From Herpetosiphon geysericola (GTDB lineage Bacteria > Chloroflexota > Chloroflexia > Chloroflexales > Herpetosiphonaceae): a stretch of 64,000 bases of DNA. The translations under genes were made by a program, and so were the position numbers. Of this stretch, positions 54,205 through 61,564 are shown piece after piece (within the stretch, counting starts at the first letter, position 1; the number at the start of each line of letters is the position of its first letter). The stretch spans positions 186,001 to 250,000 of the forward strand of contig NZ_LGKP01000011.1 of NCBI RefSeq assembly GCF_001306135.1, written 5' to 3'. The notes below the pieces were generated by a model. The model was not told the origin of the DNA and did not search any database. It worked only from the letters and a program-made list of their open reading frames with translations.

Positions 54205-55020
54205 CTATAAAGGCCGAATTGCAACGCCACTGCAAGCCAGCGCATATTCTAGGCCTGCTTGGAGATTGGCGCGGGTAATAATTTCGCTCAAATCAATGCC
54301 CAAATGCACCATGGTTTGGGCAATTTCGCTGCGAATCCCCACTATAATCACTTGCGCCCCAAGCAAGCGGGCTGCATTCACTGTTTTAAGCAGATGATGT
54401 GCCACGCCAGTATCAATTAATGGCACCCCAGTCAGATCGAGAATAACCATTTGGGCCTTGAGATTGGTAATCTCTTCAAGTAGGCGCTCGATCATCTGCT
54501 GAGCACGGCTGCTATCAATGACCCCAATCAGCGGCACTGCCAAAATTTGCTTGTAGACGGGAATAATCGGCAAGGCCAGTTCGCTCAAAATCGCTTGTTG
54601 GCGGTCAAGCTGGCCAATTCGTGCTCGATCATAGCCGCGATACAAACCAGCGAGGCCTGATTGAATAACTTTGAGCGCTTGGCGCAACAGGGCAATTTTA
54701 TCGCTGGGCTGATCGAATTTTTCCAGCAACATTTCAACCCCACGTTGATGCCAAAGCAGGACTAATTGCTCAAAATCGTCGATTGGTAGTCCTTGCATGG
54801 CTCGTTGGTAGGCCCCTTCTTCGAGGTGGGTGCGATAAAAATGGGGTTCTGGCTCATCCAAATCCAAGCCAAAGGCGTGGACGGTGATTAGCACCCGTTG
54901 GGTTAATTGCTGTTTTGTCAGTGGAATTTTGCGATAGCCTGGAATCTCCACCAAGGCCCGATCAACTAATTGATGGCTCATGGATTCTTCCATGGCAATA
55001 AAAACACTGCCGAAGGACAT
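54205..55020 (-). CDS. RsbR-type STAS-domain protein
   Basis: 271 residues. The ATG at 55020 follows TAGGAGC. The N-terminal half (about 20-150) is a helical sensor-like domain of the RsbR_N/globin-like type, with many Leu, Gln and His. The C-terminal STAS domain (about 160-265) contains DLTGVPLIDT and GIRSEIAQT. The threonines (Thr204 and Thr236) are those phosphorylated in RsbR proteins. It should work in a stressosome with RsbS/RsbT partners that are not in the window. Confidence 0.88.
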   Translation of the reverse strand: MSFGSVFIAMEESMSHQLVDRALVEIPGYRKIPLTKQQLTQRVLITVHAFGLDLDEPEPHFYRTHLEEGAYQRAMQGLPIDDFEQLVLLWHQRGVEMLLEKFDQPSDKIALLRQALKVIQSGLAGLYRGYDRARIGQLDRQQAILSELALPIIPVYKQILAVPLIGVIDSSRAQQMIERLLEEITNLKAQMVILDLTGVPLIDTGVAHHLLKTVNAARLLGAQVIIVGIRSEIAQTMVHLGIDLSEIITRANLQAGLEYALACSGVAIRPL

Positions 55021-55341
55021 TATATGCTCCTAACCCACATGATTGCTGGTGGCAATGAGCGTAGTGTTTTAGTAGGATGTGGCATTCGATAATACCATAC
55101 AACCTTGGGCTAGCGTGCAATTTTAACGAGGCTGGGTTGCAACTCCCGAAGCTAAATGCTTGAACACATTCAATTGTGCCGAATTGATGGCGTAGTCTGG
55201 GTTCGCTCGCCGCATGCATTGGCTGACTATCTGCCCACGCTTCAGCCCGAAATATACACTGAATTCATTTGGATTCAACACTTGACAAATGGTGCTGATT
55301 TTGCTATAGTCATGTCAAACCTTCTCCTCTCTCTTCTCTCC

Positions 55342-55378
55342 CACAAGCGGCTCCATTTTGCGAGCCGTTTGTGGTTTT
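55342..55378 (+). terminator. Strong hairpin with T run
   Basis: A 12-bp stem CACAAGCGGCTC/GAGCCGTTTGTG (one G-T pair), loop CATTTTGC, then GTTTT. No gene is recognised directly before it on the plus strand, so it may end a small RNA. Confidence 0.65.
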
Positions 55379-55389
55379 AGGCGTTTTTT

Positions 55390-55690
55390 GCCTTTATGCC
55401 GTATTCATCAACCCTCCTTTGGGTGAGCTAGCGCCCCGCAACGAGGGAGCAAATTGCCTGATTTTATCGATTGGTAGTAATCCTTTTGGTAAGGCTGAAC
55501 CACTACACTAGCATTTGTCGGTAACCCAACCAAGCCTAGTACTACGGGATGTGATCGGCCAAATATCCCCCCAATAGGTTAGCATCCAAGGATTAACCCT
55601 TTGGCGTATGGTTGGCACTGAGACTATTAAGCTAGAGCTGTGTTCATTCCCGCATGGTCATAGCATTCACGCGACCTCCTGAACCGTTGC
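55390..55690 (+). ncRNA. Candidate structured RNA of unknown type
   Basis: This is the longest non-repeat gap (about 690 bases from 55021 to 55711). It contains nested stems: CCCTC/GAGGG (55412-55416 with 55443-55447) around GGGTG/CGCCC (55421-55425 with 55432-55436). A further hairpin is GGTTA-GC-ATCC-AA-GGAT-TAACC (55577-55598). It does not match RNase P, SRP, 6S or tmRNA as far as I can see, and no ORF with a ribosome site fits. Strand is assumed from the gene that follows. Confidence 0.35.
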
Positions 55691-55711
55691 ATTACTTAAA
55701 GGAGCACCACG

Positions 55712-56224
55712 ATGATTCTTGCACTTGATATTTCAGCCGCCAATTTGGGGATGGTTATCTTCGAGCGGGCAACAGCCCGAGTTGTTGAACATGCCCATCT
55801 TGACCTTGATGCCCGTCGTTGTACCCCCAAGCAACGAATTATCCTCGCAGTTCAATCATGCCAACAATGGTTACGGGATTACCCGAAATTGGTTGAATGT
55901 GTGATTAACGCCCCAGTGCCCAAAACTCATCCTGCTGATTTGATTGCATGTCAACGGATTGTGGGCGCGCTGATTGGGCTGATTTATGGCACCGGCTTGC
56001 CTGTAACCGAAATTTCGCTGGCAACCGCTAAGCGTCAATTGATCGGCCATCAATACACCGATCGCGCTAGCCTCATGCAGGCTGCTGCCATGTATTTTGA
56101 TACAGACTACAGCGAATACGAAGCTAGCGCTTTGGCGTTGATTGTGGGCTACAATCAAGAATTGTTCAAACGCAACAAGCAACAAGTGGCCGATATGCGT
56201 CATTTTGCCTTGCTTAAGGCTTAA
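55712..56224 (+). CDS. RuvC-like nuclease-fold protein
   Basis: 170 residues, AAAGGAGC upstream. RNase H-fold resolvase-like pattern: first acidic residue in MILALDISAANLGMVIFE, a middle strand LVECVINAPV, and a C-terminal acidic helix DTDYSEYEASALALIVGY (like the DEADALAL end of RuvC). Length fits RuvC (about 170), but sequence is divergent, as in phage-type or orphan RuvC proteins. No ruvA/ruvB nearby. It may resolve DNA junctions or be a related nuclease. Its stop overlaps that of the convergent lectin gene by two bases. Confidence 0.65.
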   Translation: MILALDISAANLGMVIFERATARVVEHAHLDLDARRCTPKQRIILAVQSCQQWLRDYPKLVECVINAPVPKTHPADLIACQRIVGALIGLIYGTGLPVTEISLATAKRQLIGHQYTDRASLMQAAAMYFDTDYSEYEASALALIVGYNQELFKRNKQQVADMRHFALLKA

Positions 56225-57243
56225 TTGGGTTTTTGAGCGATGGGGATAAAGATTTGAAGATCTTGCGGGCGACCATCGTCGATCCAACTTGTCCAAGCGC
56301 TTGTCGCATCATTGCGAAACGTTCGATAGAGTTTGCCATTGCTTGCATTGGCAATCACCATGGTTCCAGTATCAAGATAATGCGCAATCGCAACTCCAGT
56401 GGCGGCTGAAGGCAATTCTGCCAACATCATAAAACTACTCCATCCGCCACTCTCCCATGTGCGAACCCAAACAGCGCCAGCGGTATCGCTAAATGTACAG
56501 CTTAGGGCATTGCTTGCTTGGCGATGACAACTTGTCTGATGCAACAAACTCGAACTTGGATTGCCATCATCAACCCAATCGAACCAAGTTCCGCCTTCAT
56601 AGAAGCGACGATAAGCATGGCCATCGCTGCCAATCGCATAGATCATGACATTATCTGAGCCATAGTTGACCGCAGCCAAGCCTTTGAAGGGACCCACGCT
56701 GATAAAAGCCCCAAGATCACTCCAAACTGTCCAGGTGCTGCCATTCCAGACTTTTTGCCATAAATGGTTATCGCTCGTGCGCGCAAAACACTGGATAGAG
56801 GTTGCTGAAGCCGACGTACAGCTTGTTTCGTAAATATCGGCTGTGCCCGGCCCGCCAAGGCTGTTCCAACTACTCCAGCTTGTACCATCCCATGTGCGTT
56901 GATATAGATTAATGAACGAGCCTTGCTTGCCACTAACAAAAATATCGAGGCTTGTGCTGCTGCGCGTAATCGCGCTTACCCCACCACCTAGGTCAAGGCT
57001 GAATTGGCTTAATCCTAAGCCTTGCCAATTGCCCCAGCCTGCACTACTTTGCCACGAACGCTGCCAAACTTGCTTATCATCACCAAGCACAAAGCAGTCG
57101 ATCCGTTCGCTACTTGGGGTAGCACAACTGATCGAGCCACTCGGCGCAATCGTTAAATCGTGTGGGCTAGCAGCACTTACTGTAAATGGCAGGAACATTA
57201 ATCCGCTGACCAACCAGCCAAGCAATCGCCATCGTGCAATCAT
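56221..57243 (-). CDS. Secreted beta-propeller (PLL-like) lectin
   Basis: 340 residues. The ATG at 57243 follows AGGAGG and starts a signal peptide (about 1-24, ending VSAAS). The mature part has about six to seven blades with a repeated pattern of W-x-x-W and short GG or GN turns (for example WGNWQGLG, WSSWNSLGG, WTVWSDLG, WFDWVDDG, WTSWIDDG), as in Photorhabdus-type PLL fucose-binding lectins. Conserved Cys pairs sit in each second blade. The end IFIPIAQKPN resembles a short C-terminal tag seen in secreted proteins of this phylum (from memory). It may bind sugars on prey or host surfaces. Confidence 0.8.
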   Translation of the reverse strand: MIARWRLLGWLVSGLMFLPFTVSAASPHDLTIAPSGSISCATPSSERIDCFVLGDDKQVWQRSWQSSAGWGNWQGLGLSQFSLDLGGGVSAITRSSTSLDIFVSGKQGSFINLYQRTWDGTSWSSWNSLGGPGTADIYETSCTSASATSIQCFARTSDNHLWQKVWNGSTWTVWSDLGAFISVGPFKGLAAVNYGSDNVMIYAIGSDGHAYRRFYEGGTWFDWVDDGNPSSSLLHQTSCHRQASNALSCTFSDTAGAVWVRTWESGGWSSFMMLAELPSAATGVAIAHYLDTGTMVIANASNGKLYRTFRNDATSAWTSWIDDGRPQDLQIFIPIAQKPN

Positions 57244-57301
57244 CGTCAATCCTCCTAAAATCAATATCGATCGATTCATTGCTAGCATAGCAATTTGGGG
57301 C

Positions 57302-57330
57302 TTGACACAATATGCCAAAAATTGTCAAAT
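57302..57330 (+). promoter_or_regulatory. Promoter for the TMEM175-type gene
   Basis: TTGACA (57302-57307), a 17-base spacer and TCAAAT (57325-57330). TTGACA and the downstream TTGTCAA form an inverted repeat that could be an operator. Confidence 0.5.
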
Positions 57331-57360
57331 AGAGCGGTTCCAGCAAGATCAGGAGTGTGT

Positions 57361-57954
57361 ATGAAGACCCAGCGCTTAGAGGCGTTCAGTGACGGTGTGC
57401 TCGCAATTATTTTGACGATTATGGTGTTGGAGTTGAAGATTCCCCATGGCGATACATGGGCCGATATTAAGCCGCTCGTGCCGATTTTGCTGTCGTATAT
57501 CTTGAGTTTTGTCTACATCGGCATTTATTGGAACAACCATCACCATATGTTGCATGTGACCAACCGCACCACTGGCGCAATGTTATGGGCCAATTTACAC
57601 TTGCTGTTTTGGCTCTCGCTGATTCCGTTCACCACCGGCTGGATGGGCGAAAACCACTTTGCCGCAATTCCAACGGCAGCCTATGGGTTTGTGATGCTGG
57701 GTTCGGGGGTGGCCTATTGGATTTTGCAGCGCACGATTATTCGTAGCCAAGGCTCTAACTCAGCGCTTGCCAAGCTCGTTGGACGCGATCTTAAAGGCAA
57801 GCTTTCGCCATTGCTGTATACCTTGGCAATTGCGGGGGCGTTTATTCATCCAGCCATAGCGGGCTTTTTATATGTGGTAGTTGCGGCGATCTGGTTGTTG
57901 CCAGACCGCCGGATCGAGTTGCATCTCGCTGAGGTTGAGCAGGCAGAAGCTTAA
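57361..57954 (+). CDS. TMEM175-family potassium channel-like protein (DUF1211)
   Basis: 197 residues. The ATG at 57361 follows AGGAG; the longer frame would include the promoter. About six transmembrane helices begin with the family signature RLEAFSDGVLAIILTIMVLEL (the FSD motif is a selectivity-filter/helix feature). The family includes bacterial relatives of the lysosomal K+ channel TMEM175. Stops almost abut the convergent SDR gene (57955). Confidence 0.88.
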   Translation: MKTQRLEAFSDGVLAIILTIMVLELKIPHGDTWADIKPLVPILLSYILSFVYIGIYWNNHHHMLHVTNRTTGAMLWANLHLLFWLSLIPFTTGWMGENHFAAIPTAAYGFVMLGSGVAYWILQRTIIRSQGSNSALAKLVGRDLKGKLSPLLYTLAIAGAFIHPAIAGFLYVVVAAIWLLPDRRIELHLAEVEQAEA

Positions 57955-58851
57955 TTAACTGGCAACCGTTTGGCTGCGCAAGAGCATTGGCTCCATATTC
58001 ATCATACTTATTAATCCTGCTTGGAGTGGCTCAAGCTGTTGATTCAGCTCGTTGAGGCCTTGCGAGCCTGTGCCCATGCTATATTTGCGTGGGCGCAGCT
58101 CGCTGGGCAAGCCCAAAATTTCGTGAATTTTATTGCCAACATCGACCGGATTATCAGCATGTTCAAGCCCAGTGACGATGCCAGTGCTAATCGCTTGGGC
58201 ATAGTGACCAGCCACGCCATAGTCTGCATTCAAGCCTTGATTGGCAGCGACTTGGATATTGGCGCCAAACTTCGTCGCATACCCACCTAATTGTAAAATC
58301 ACGCTATCGATGCCAAGCGCAGTCAGTTCGTAGGCCATGCCCTGGGCCAAATTTTCTTCAGCAGCTTTGCTGGCCCCATACGCTGCCAACAAGGGCACGA
58401 CGATTTGGGTACTGGTACTAGAGATTGTAATCAAAACGCCAGCTTGTTGTTGGCGCATCAAGGGCAAAACAGCCTTGGTAACTCGAAAGGCCCCAAACAC
58501 ATTAATCTCAAACAATTGCTGCACTTGCTCGATGCTACAGGCCTCGGCCAAGCCTGCCAAACCAGCACCAGCATTGTTGACCAAGCAATCGAGCCGCCCA
58601 GCTTTGGCCTGAATTGTGGCAAGCGCTTGATCGACCGAGGCTTGATTGGTTACATCAAGCTCGATTGGCTCGATGGTTAAGCCACGTTGGCTGGCAAAAT
58701 CACGTAATTCTTGCGCTGCTTGAGCATTTTTGGCATTAATGCCCCGCATCGAGGCAAAAACCATATGGCCATGTTGAGCCAAGGTTTCAACAATTGCCCG
58801 ACCTAACCCACTGCTACTGCCAGTAACCAAAATTGTTTGCACGGATGGCAT
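57955..58851 (-). CDS. Short-chain dehydrogenase/reductase
   Basis: 298 residues. The N-terminal Rossmann motif is TGSSSGLGRAI, the NNAG motif is LVNNAGAGLAG, and the catalytic Ser (around 140) and YGASKAAEE give the Tyr-x3-Lys pair. AGGA precedes the ATG. It resembles the classical SDR reductases that act on small carbonyl compounds; the NADP/NAD choice and substrate are open. It is divergent from the NMT1-type gene at 59108. Confidence 0.9.
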   Translation of the reverse strand: MPSVQTILVTGSSSGLGRAIVETLAQHGHMVFASMRGINAKNAQAAQELRDFASQRGLTIEPIELDVTNQASVDQALATIQAKAGRLDCLVNNAGAGLAGLAEACSIEQVQQLFEINVFGAFRVTKAVLPLMRQQQAGVLITISSTSTQIVVPLLAAYGASKAAEENLAQGMAYELTALGIDSVILQLGGYATKFGANIQVAANQGLNADYGVAGHYAQAISTGIVTGLEHADNPVDVGNKIHEILGLPSELRPRKYSMGTGSQGLNELNQQLEPLQAGLISMMNMEPMLLRSQTVAS

Positions 58852-59014
58852 AAAAATCCTTTCTATTTGTACACACTATAAACTAGCTATATAGATTAAT
58901 TCGCCTTATAGAGAGGGCCAAACAGCAGCAAAATCTGACACTTTTTTTGCCTTGCCTGCCACATTGCGCGCCGAGCGGGGTATACGCCTAGCGCTTGCTT
59001 AGGACTTATAGACC

Positions 59015-59043
59015 TTGACAAGGGCTTTTGGCGTGCTGATAAT
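59015..59043 (+). promoter_or_regulatory. Sigma-70-type promoter for the NMT1-type gene
   Basis: TTGACA (59015-59020), a 17-base spacer and GATAAT (59038-59043), 65 bases before the chosen start. It shows that the longer ORF starting at 59015 cannot be the real protein. Confidence 0.7.
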
Positions 59044-59107
59044 GGCATATCAGCCAATCGCGGAAATCGTATTTGCCATTATTTCTTTTTGTTCATGGAG
59101 GTTGCCC

Positions 59108-60142
59108 ATGGTTCAGCGTTTACCCCATCGAGGAGCTAGGTTGCGTCGATTAAGCTATTTCAATGTCGTCTTGCTGCTGCTTCTCGCTGCTTGTAGCACC
59201 GGCCAAGCAACCCCTACGCCAGCCCCCAAAGATTCGGTTAAGCTTCAGCTCAACTGGGTCTACGATTATTCGTCAGCAGGATTTTTTGCAGCTGAAAAGA
59301 ATGGGCGTTTTAGCGAGCAAAACTTGAATGTCGAATTGATTGCTGGTGGTTTTGATGATAAGGGCTATATCGATGGTACTGAACAAGTCAGTAGCGGCGC
59401 TGCTGATTTTGGGGTGGCCAGCGCCGATAGCGTGATTCAAGCTCGCGCCAATGGCAAGTCTGTCGTTGGAATTGCAGTGCTAACCCAAAATAGCCCGCTG
59501 GCGATTCTTTCGTTGCCTGCTGCCAATATTCGTACTCCCCAAGATTTGGTGGGCAAAAAAGTCTTGGTTTCGGAAGGTGGCGCAACCCAGCTGTACAACA
59601 CCTTGCTCACCGCCCAAGGCATTGATTTGGCTAGTGCTAAGCCCTTGCCGCGCTTCGACTCGGGGATTGAGCAACTCATCAAAGGCGAGATTGATGCCTT
59701 GGTGGCCTGGAATATCAACGAAGCAATTGAATTGAGCGAACGTGGCTCGCCACCTTCAATTATGTTGTTCAGCGATTATGGTATCAATAGCTACGAGTTA
59801 GTGTTAATTACAACTGAGAAAATGGCGACCGAAAATCCCGATCTGGTCACGCGCTTTCTTAAGGCGACGTTTAAAGGCTGGAATGATGTGATTGCGAATC
59901 CCAATCAGGCTGTTGATTATGTGGTCAGCTACGATTCCAAGCTCAACCGCGATGCGCAACTGCGCCGTTTGAACGAGTTAACTAAATTGGTCAAGCCCGC
60001 AAATACCAAAGTTGGCGATATGCGGCCTGACCTGTGGTCGTTTACCCATCAAATGTTGCAAACCCAAGGCGCACTCGATGGCCCAATTGAGTTGGGTCGC
60101 GCCTACTCAACCTTGTTTCTTGATGTGATTCCTGATCGCTAG
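59108..60142 (+). CDS. NMT1/THI5-type substrate-binding lipoprotein
   Basis: 344 residues. The ATG at 59108 follows GGAGG. Lipoprotein signal with lipobox LLAACSTG near residue 30, then a Pro/Thr linker and an NMT1-like domain. Landmarks are LQLNWVYDYSSAGFFAAEKNG, GAADFGVASADSVI, LVGKKVLVSEGGATQLY and DALVAWNINEAI. Such proteins bind thiamine precursors, riboflavin, or nitrate/taurine-like ligands for an ABC importer. The permease and ATPase genes are not adjacent. A terminator follows. Confidence 0.9.
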   Translation: MVQRLPHRGARLRRLSYFNVVLLLLLAACSTGQATPTPAPKDSVKLQLNWVYDYSSAGFFAAEKNGRFSEQNLNVELIAGGFDDKGYIDGTEQVSSGAADFGVASADSVIQARANGKSVVGIAVLTQNSPLAILSLPAANIRTPQDLVGKKVLVSEGGATQLYNTLLTAQGIDLASAKPLPRFDSGIEQLIKGEIDALVAWNINEAIELSERGSPPSIMLFSDYGINSYELVLITTEKMATENPDLVTRFLKATFKGWNDVIANPNQAVDYVVSYDSKLNRDAQLRRLNELTKLVKPANTKVGDMRPDLWSFTHQMLQTQGALDGPIELGRAYSTLFLDVIPDR

Positions 60143-60156
60143 AACCAAAAACCACG

Positions 60157-60193
60157 AAAACCCCTGATCGCACCTACAGCGATTGGGGGTTTT
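60157..60193 (+). terminator. Terminator after the NMT1-type gene
   Basis: AAAACCCC and GGGGTTTT arms with an inner GATCGC/GCGATT stem make a long hairpin ending in TTTT. Confidence 0.75.
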
Positions 60194-60279
60194 GCTTTGA
60201 GCAACGTATCAGTTGGTTATCATCAACCAACAGTTTTATTTTGATTATGCTTAGCTTCTTGATCGATCAAGGAGATTTG

Positions 60280-60876
60280 ATGGCTACGCGAACGATTTAT
60301 TTAGTCCGTCATGGACAATATTACAATCAAGCGCTTGCATCGGCTATGCCCGACGGTAGTTTGAGTAAATTGGGCCAGCAGCAAGCCCAAGCGTTGGCTA
60401 CTCGCCTCGCAGCGTTACCAATTGAGCACATTTTGCATAGCCCAAGCATTCGTGCTCGTGAAACTGCCGCTTGGATTCAGCAACAGCACCCGCGGCTGCA
60501 ACTTCAGCCAGAGCCACTGTTGCTCGAATTGATTCCATCGATTCCAAGCGAACCAGCCTTGTCGGAATCGACGCAAGCTTTTTTTGCTCAAATCGAGCCA
60601 CCGCTCATTGACGCTAGTGCGGCCCAGTTTGCTCAGCTTTGGCAACGCTATTTTGGCCCAGCCCAAACTGATGATCATATGTTGCTCGTCAGTCATGGTA
60701 ATTTGATTAGTGCCGTGGTGGCGGCAATTTTTGGCGCAGCCAGCACCCATTGGATCAATGCTGATATTCAACATTGCGGCTTAACCGAATTAACGATTAC
60801 TGCCCAAGGCTGGCGACGCTTAATTCGCCATGGCGATGTTGGCCATTTACCATTGGCTCAACAGACCTTTGTTTAA
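60280..60876 (+). CDS. Histidine phosphatase superfamily protein (phosphoglycerate mutase-like)
   Basis: 198 residues. The ATG at 60280 follows AAGGAG. Catalytic RHG motif in [20 protein letters not shown] with the second-site Arg, Glu in LLLELIPS and His in [10 protein letters not shown]. These are the active-site parts of the branch-1 histidine phosphatases. It could be a PGAM5/SixA/CobC-like phosphatase; a role in cobalamin synthesis (CobC-type, alpha-ribazole phosphatase) is possible but it is far from the cob block. A tandem repeat starts five bases after the stop. Confidence 0.88.
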   Translation: MATRTIYLVRHGQYYNQALASAMPDGSLSKLGQQQAQALATRLAALPIEHILHSPSIRARETAAWIQQQHPRLQLQPEPLLLELIPSIPSEPALSESTQAFFAQIEPPLIDASAAQFAQLWQRYFGPAQTDDHMLLVSHGNLISAVVAAIFGAASTHWINADIQHCGLTELTITAQGWRRLIRHGDVGHLPLAQQTFV

Positions 60877-60880
60877 AGGA

Positions 60881-60964
60881 AGGCAGAAGGCAAAAGGCAG
60901 AAGGCAAAAGGCAGAAGGCAAAAGGCAGAAGGCAAAAGGCAGAAGGCAAAAGGCAGAAGGCAAA
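60881..60964. repeat. Six tandem copies of a 14-bp unit
   Basis: The unit AGGCAGAAGGCAAA is repeated exactly six times, beginning right after the phosphatase stop. It is the most regular of the word families. Confidence 0.95.
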
Positions 60965-61340
60965 AAGAAGAACAGAGAGCATAGTATTTGGGGATCAGGG
61001 GTCGGGGACTGGGGATCAGGCTATAGGCTCTTGGCTATTGGAATATAATCAAGCGAATCTGTGGAATCTGTGGCCAAAAACATTCTTCGTGAGCTTAGTA
61101 GATCGGAAATTTAACGCAGCGGGGCAGAGGAACGATGGCTTTGGGTATTGGCTAACGGAACATGCTTCGTGAAATTCGTGGAATTCGTGGCGAAAAACGT
61201 GTTGCTATGGGCTGTTGGATATTGGGTCTGCTAAAACATAATCATAAAAATCTGTGTCAAGCTGTGGCTAAAATAATTATTCGTGGCTAAAAATCGTGCT
61301 TCGCGAGCTTCGTGCTCTTGGCGGTTTCTGGCGTGTGCAA
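60965..61340. repeat. Mosaic word repeats before the tRNA gene
   Basis: About 375 bases with no gene: AACAGAGAGCATAG (60970), GGGGATCAGGGGTCGGGG (60989), GGCTATAGGCTCTTGGC (61018), AATCTGTGGAATCTGTGG (61056), CGCAGCGGGGCAGAGG (61115), GAAATTCGTGGAATTCGTGG (61151) and CTTCGCGAGCTTCGTGC (61298). Confidence 0.75.
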
Positions 61341-61399
61341 GCTTGGCTGATTTCATAAACTGGCGCCTGAACCCTTGCCCCTGAACTCTTCATTACAAT

Positions 61400-61428
61400 T
61401 TGACAAAAAAGCCCTGACTCGGTATACT
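61400..61428 (+). promoter_or_regulatory. Promoter of tRNA-Lys
   Basis: TTGACA (61400-61405), a 17-base spacer and TATACT (61423-61428), 15 bases before the tRNA. A consensus-like promoter. Confidence 0.85.
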
Positions 61429-61442
61429 TGGAGACGCTGTTT

Positions 61443-61517
61443 GGGCCGGTAGCTCAATGGTCGAGCATCTGACTCTTAATCAGCTGGTTGTGGGTTCGAG
61501 TCCCACCCGGCTCACCA
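61443..61517 (+). tRNA. tRNA-Lys (anticodon CTT)
   Basis: 75 bases, including an encoded CCA. The acceptor stem GGGCCGG pairs with CCGGCTC, the D-arm is GCTC-AATGGTC-GAGC, the anticodon loop CTCTTAA has CTT at 61475-61477, and the T-arm is GTGGG-TTCGAGT-CCCAC. Reads the AAG lysine codon. Confidence 0.97.
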
Positions 61518-61524
61518 AACACCT

Positions 61525-61556
61525 AGGACGTAGCATCAACGCTACGTCCTATTTTT
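61525..61556 (+). terminator. Terminator of tRNA-Lys
   Basis: A 10-bp stem AGGACGTAGC/GCTACGTCCT is followed by ATTTTT, 8 bases after the tRNA. Confidence 0.88.
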
Positions 61557-61564
61557 GTGTTCCT

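Noticed and set aside
60774-61172. ORF reading through the tandem AGGCAGAAGGCAAA array
   Set aside because: Peptide is a KAEGRRQ repeat with no conserved part or ribosome site; the repeat simply has no stops in that frame.
60881-61340. CRISPR array
   Set aside because: Repeats are too short and have no equal-length unique spacers; the mosaic words also lack spacing. No cas genes in the window.
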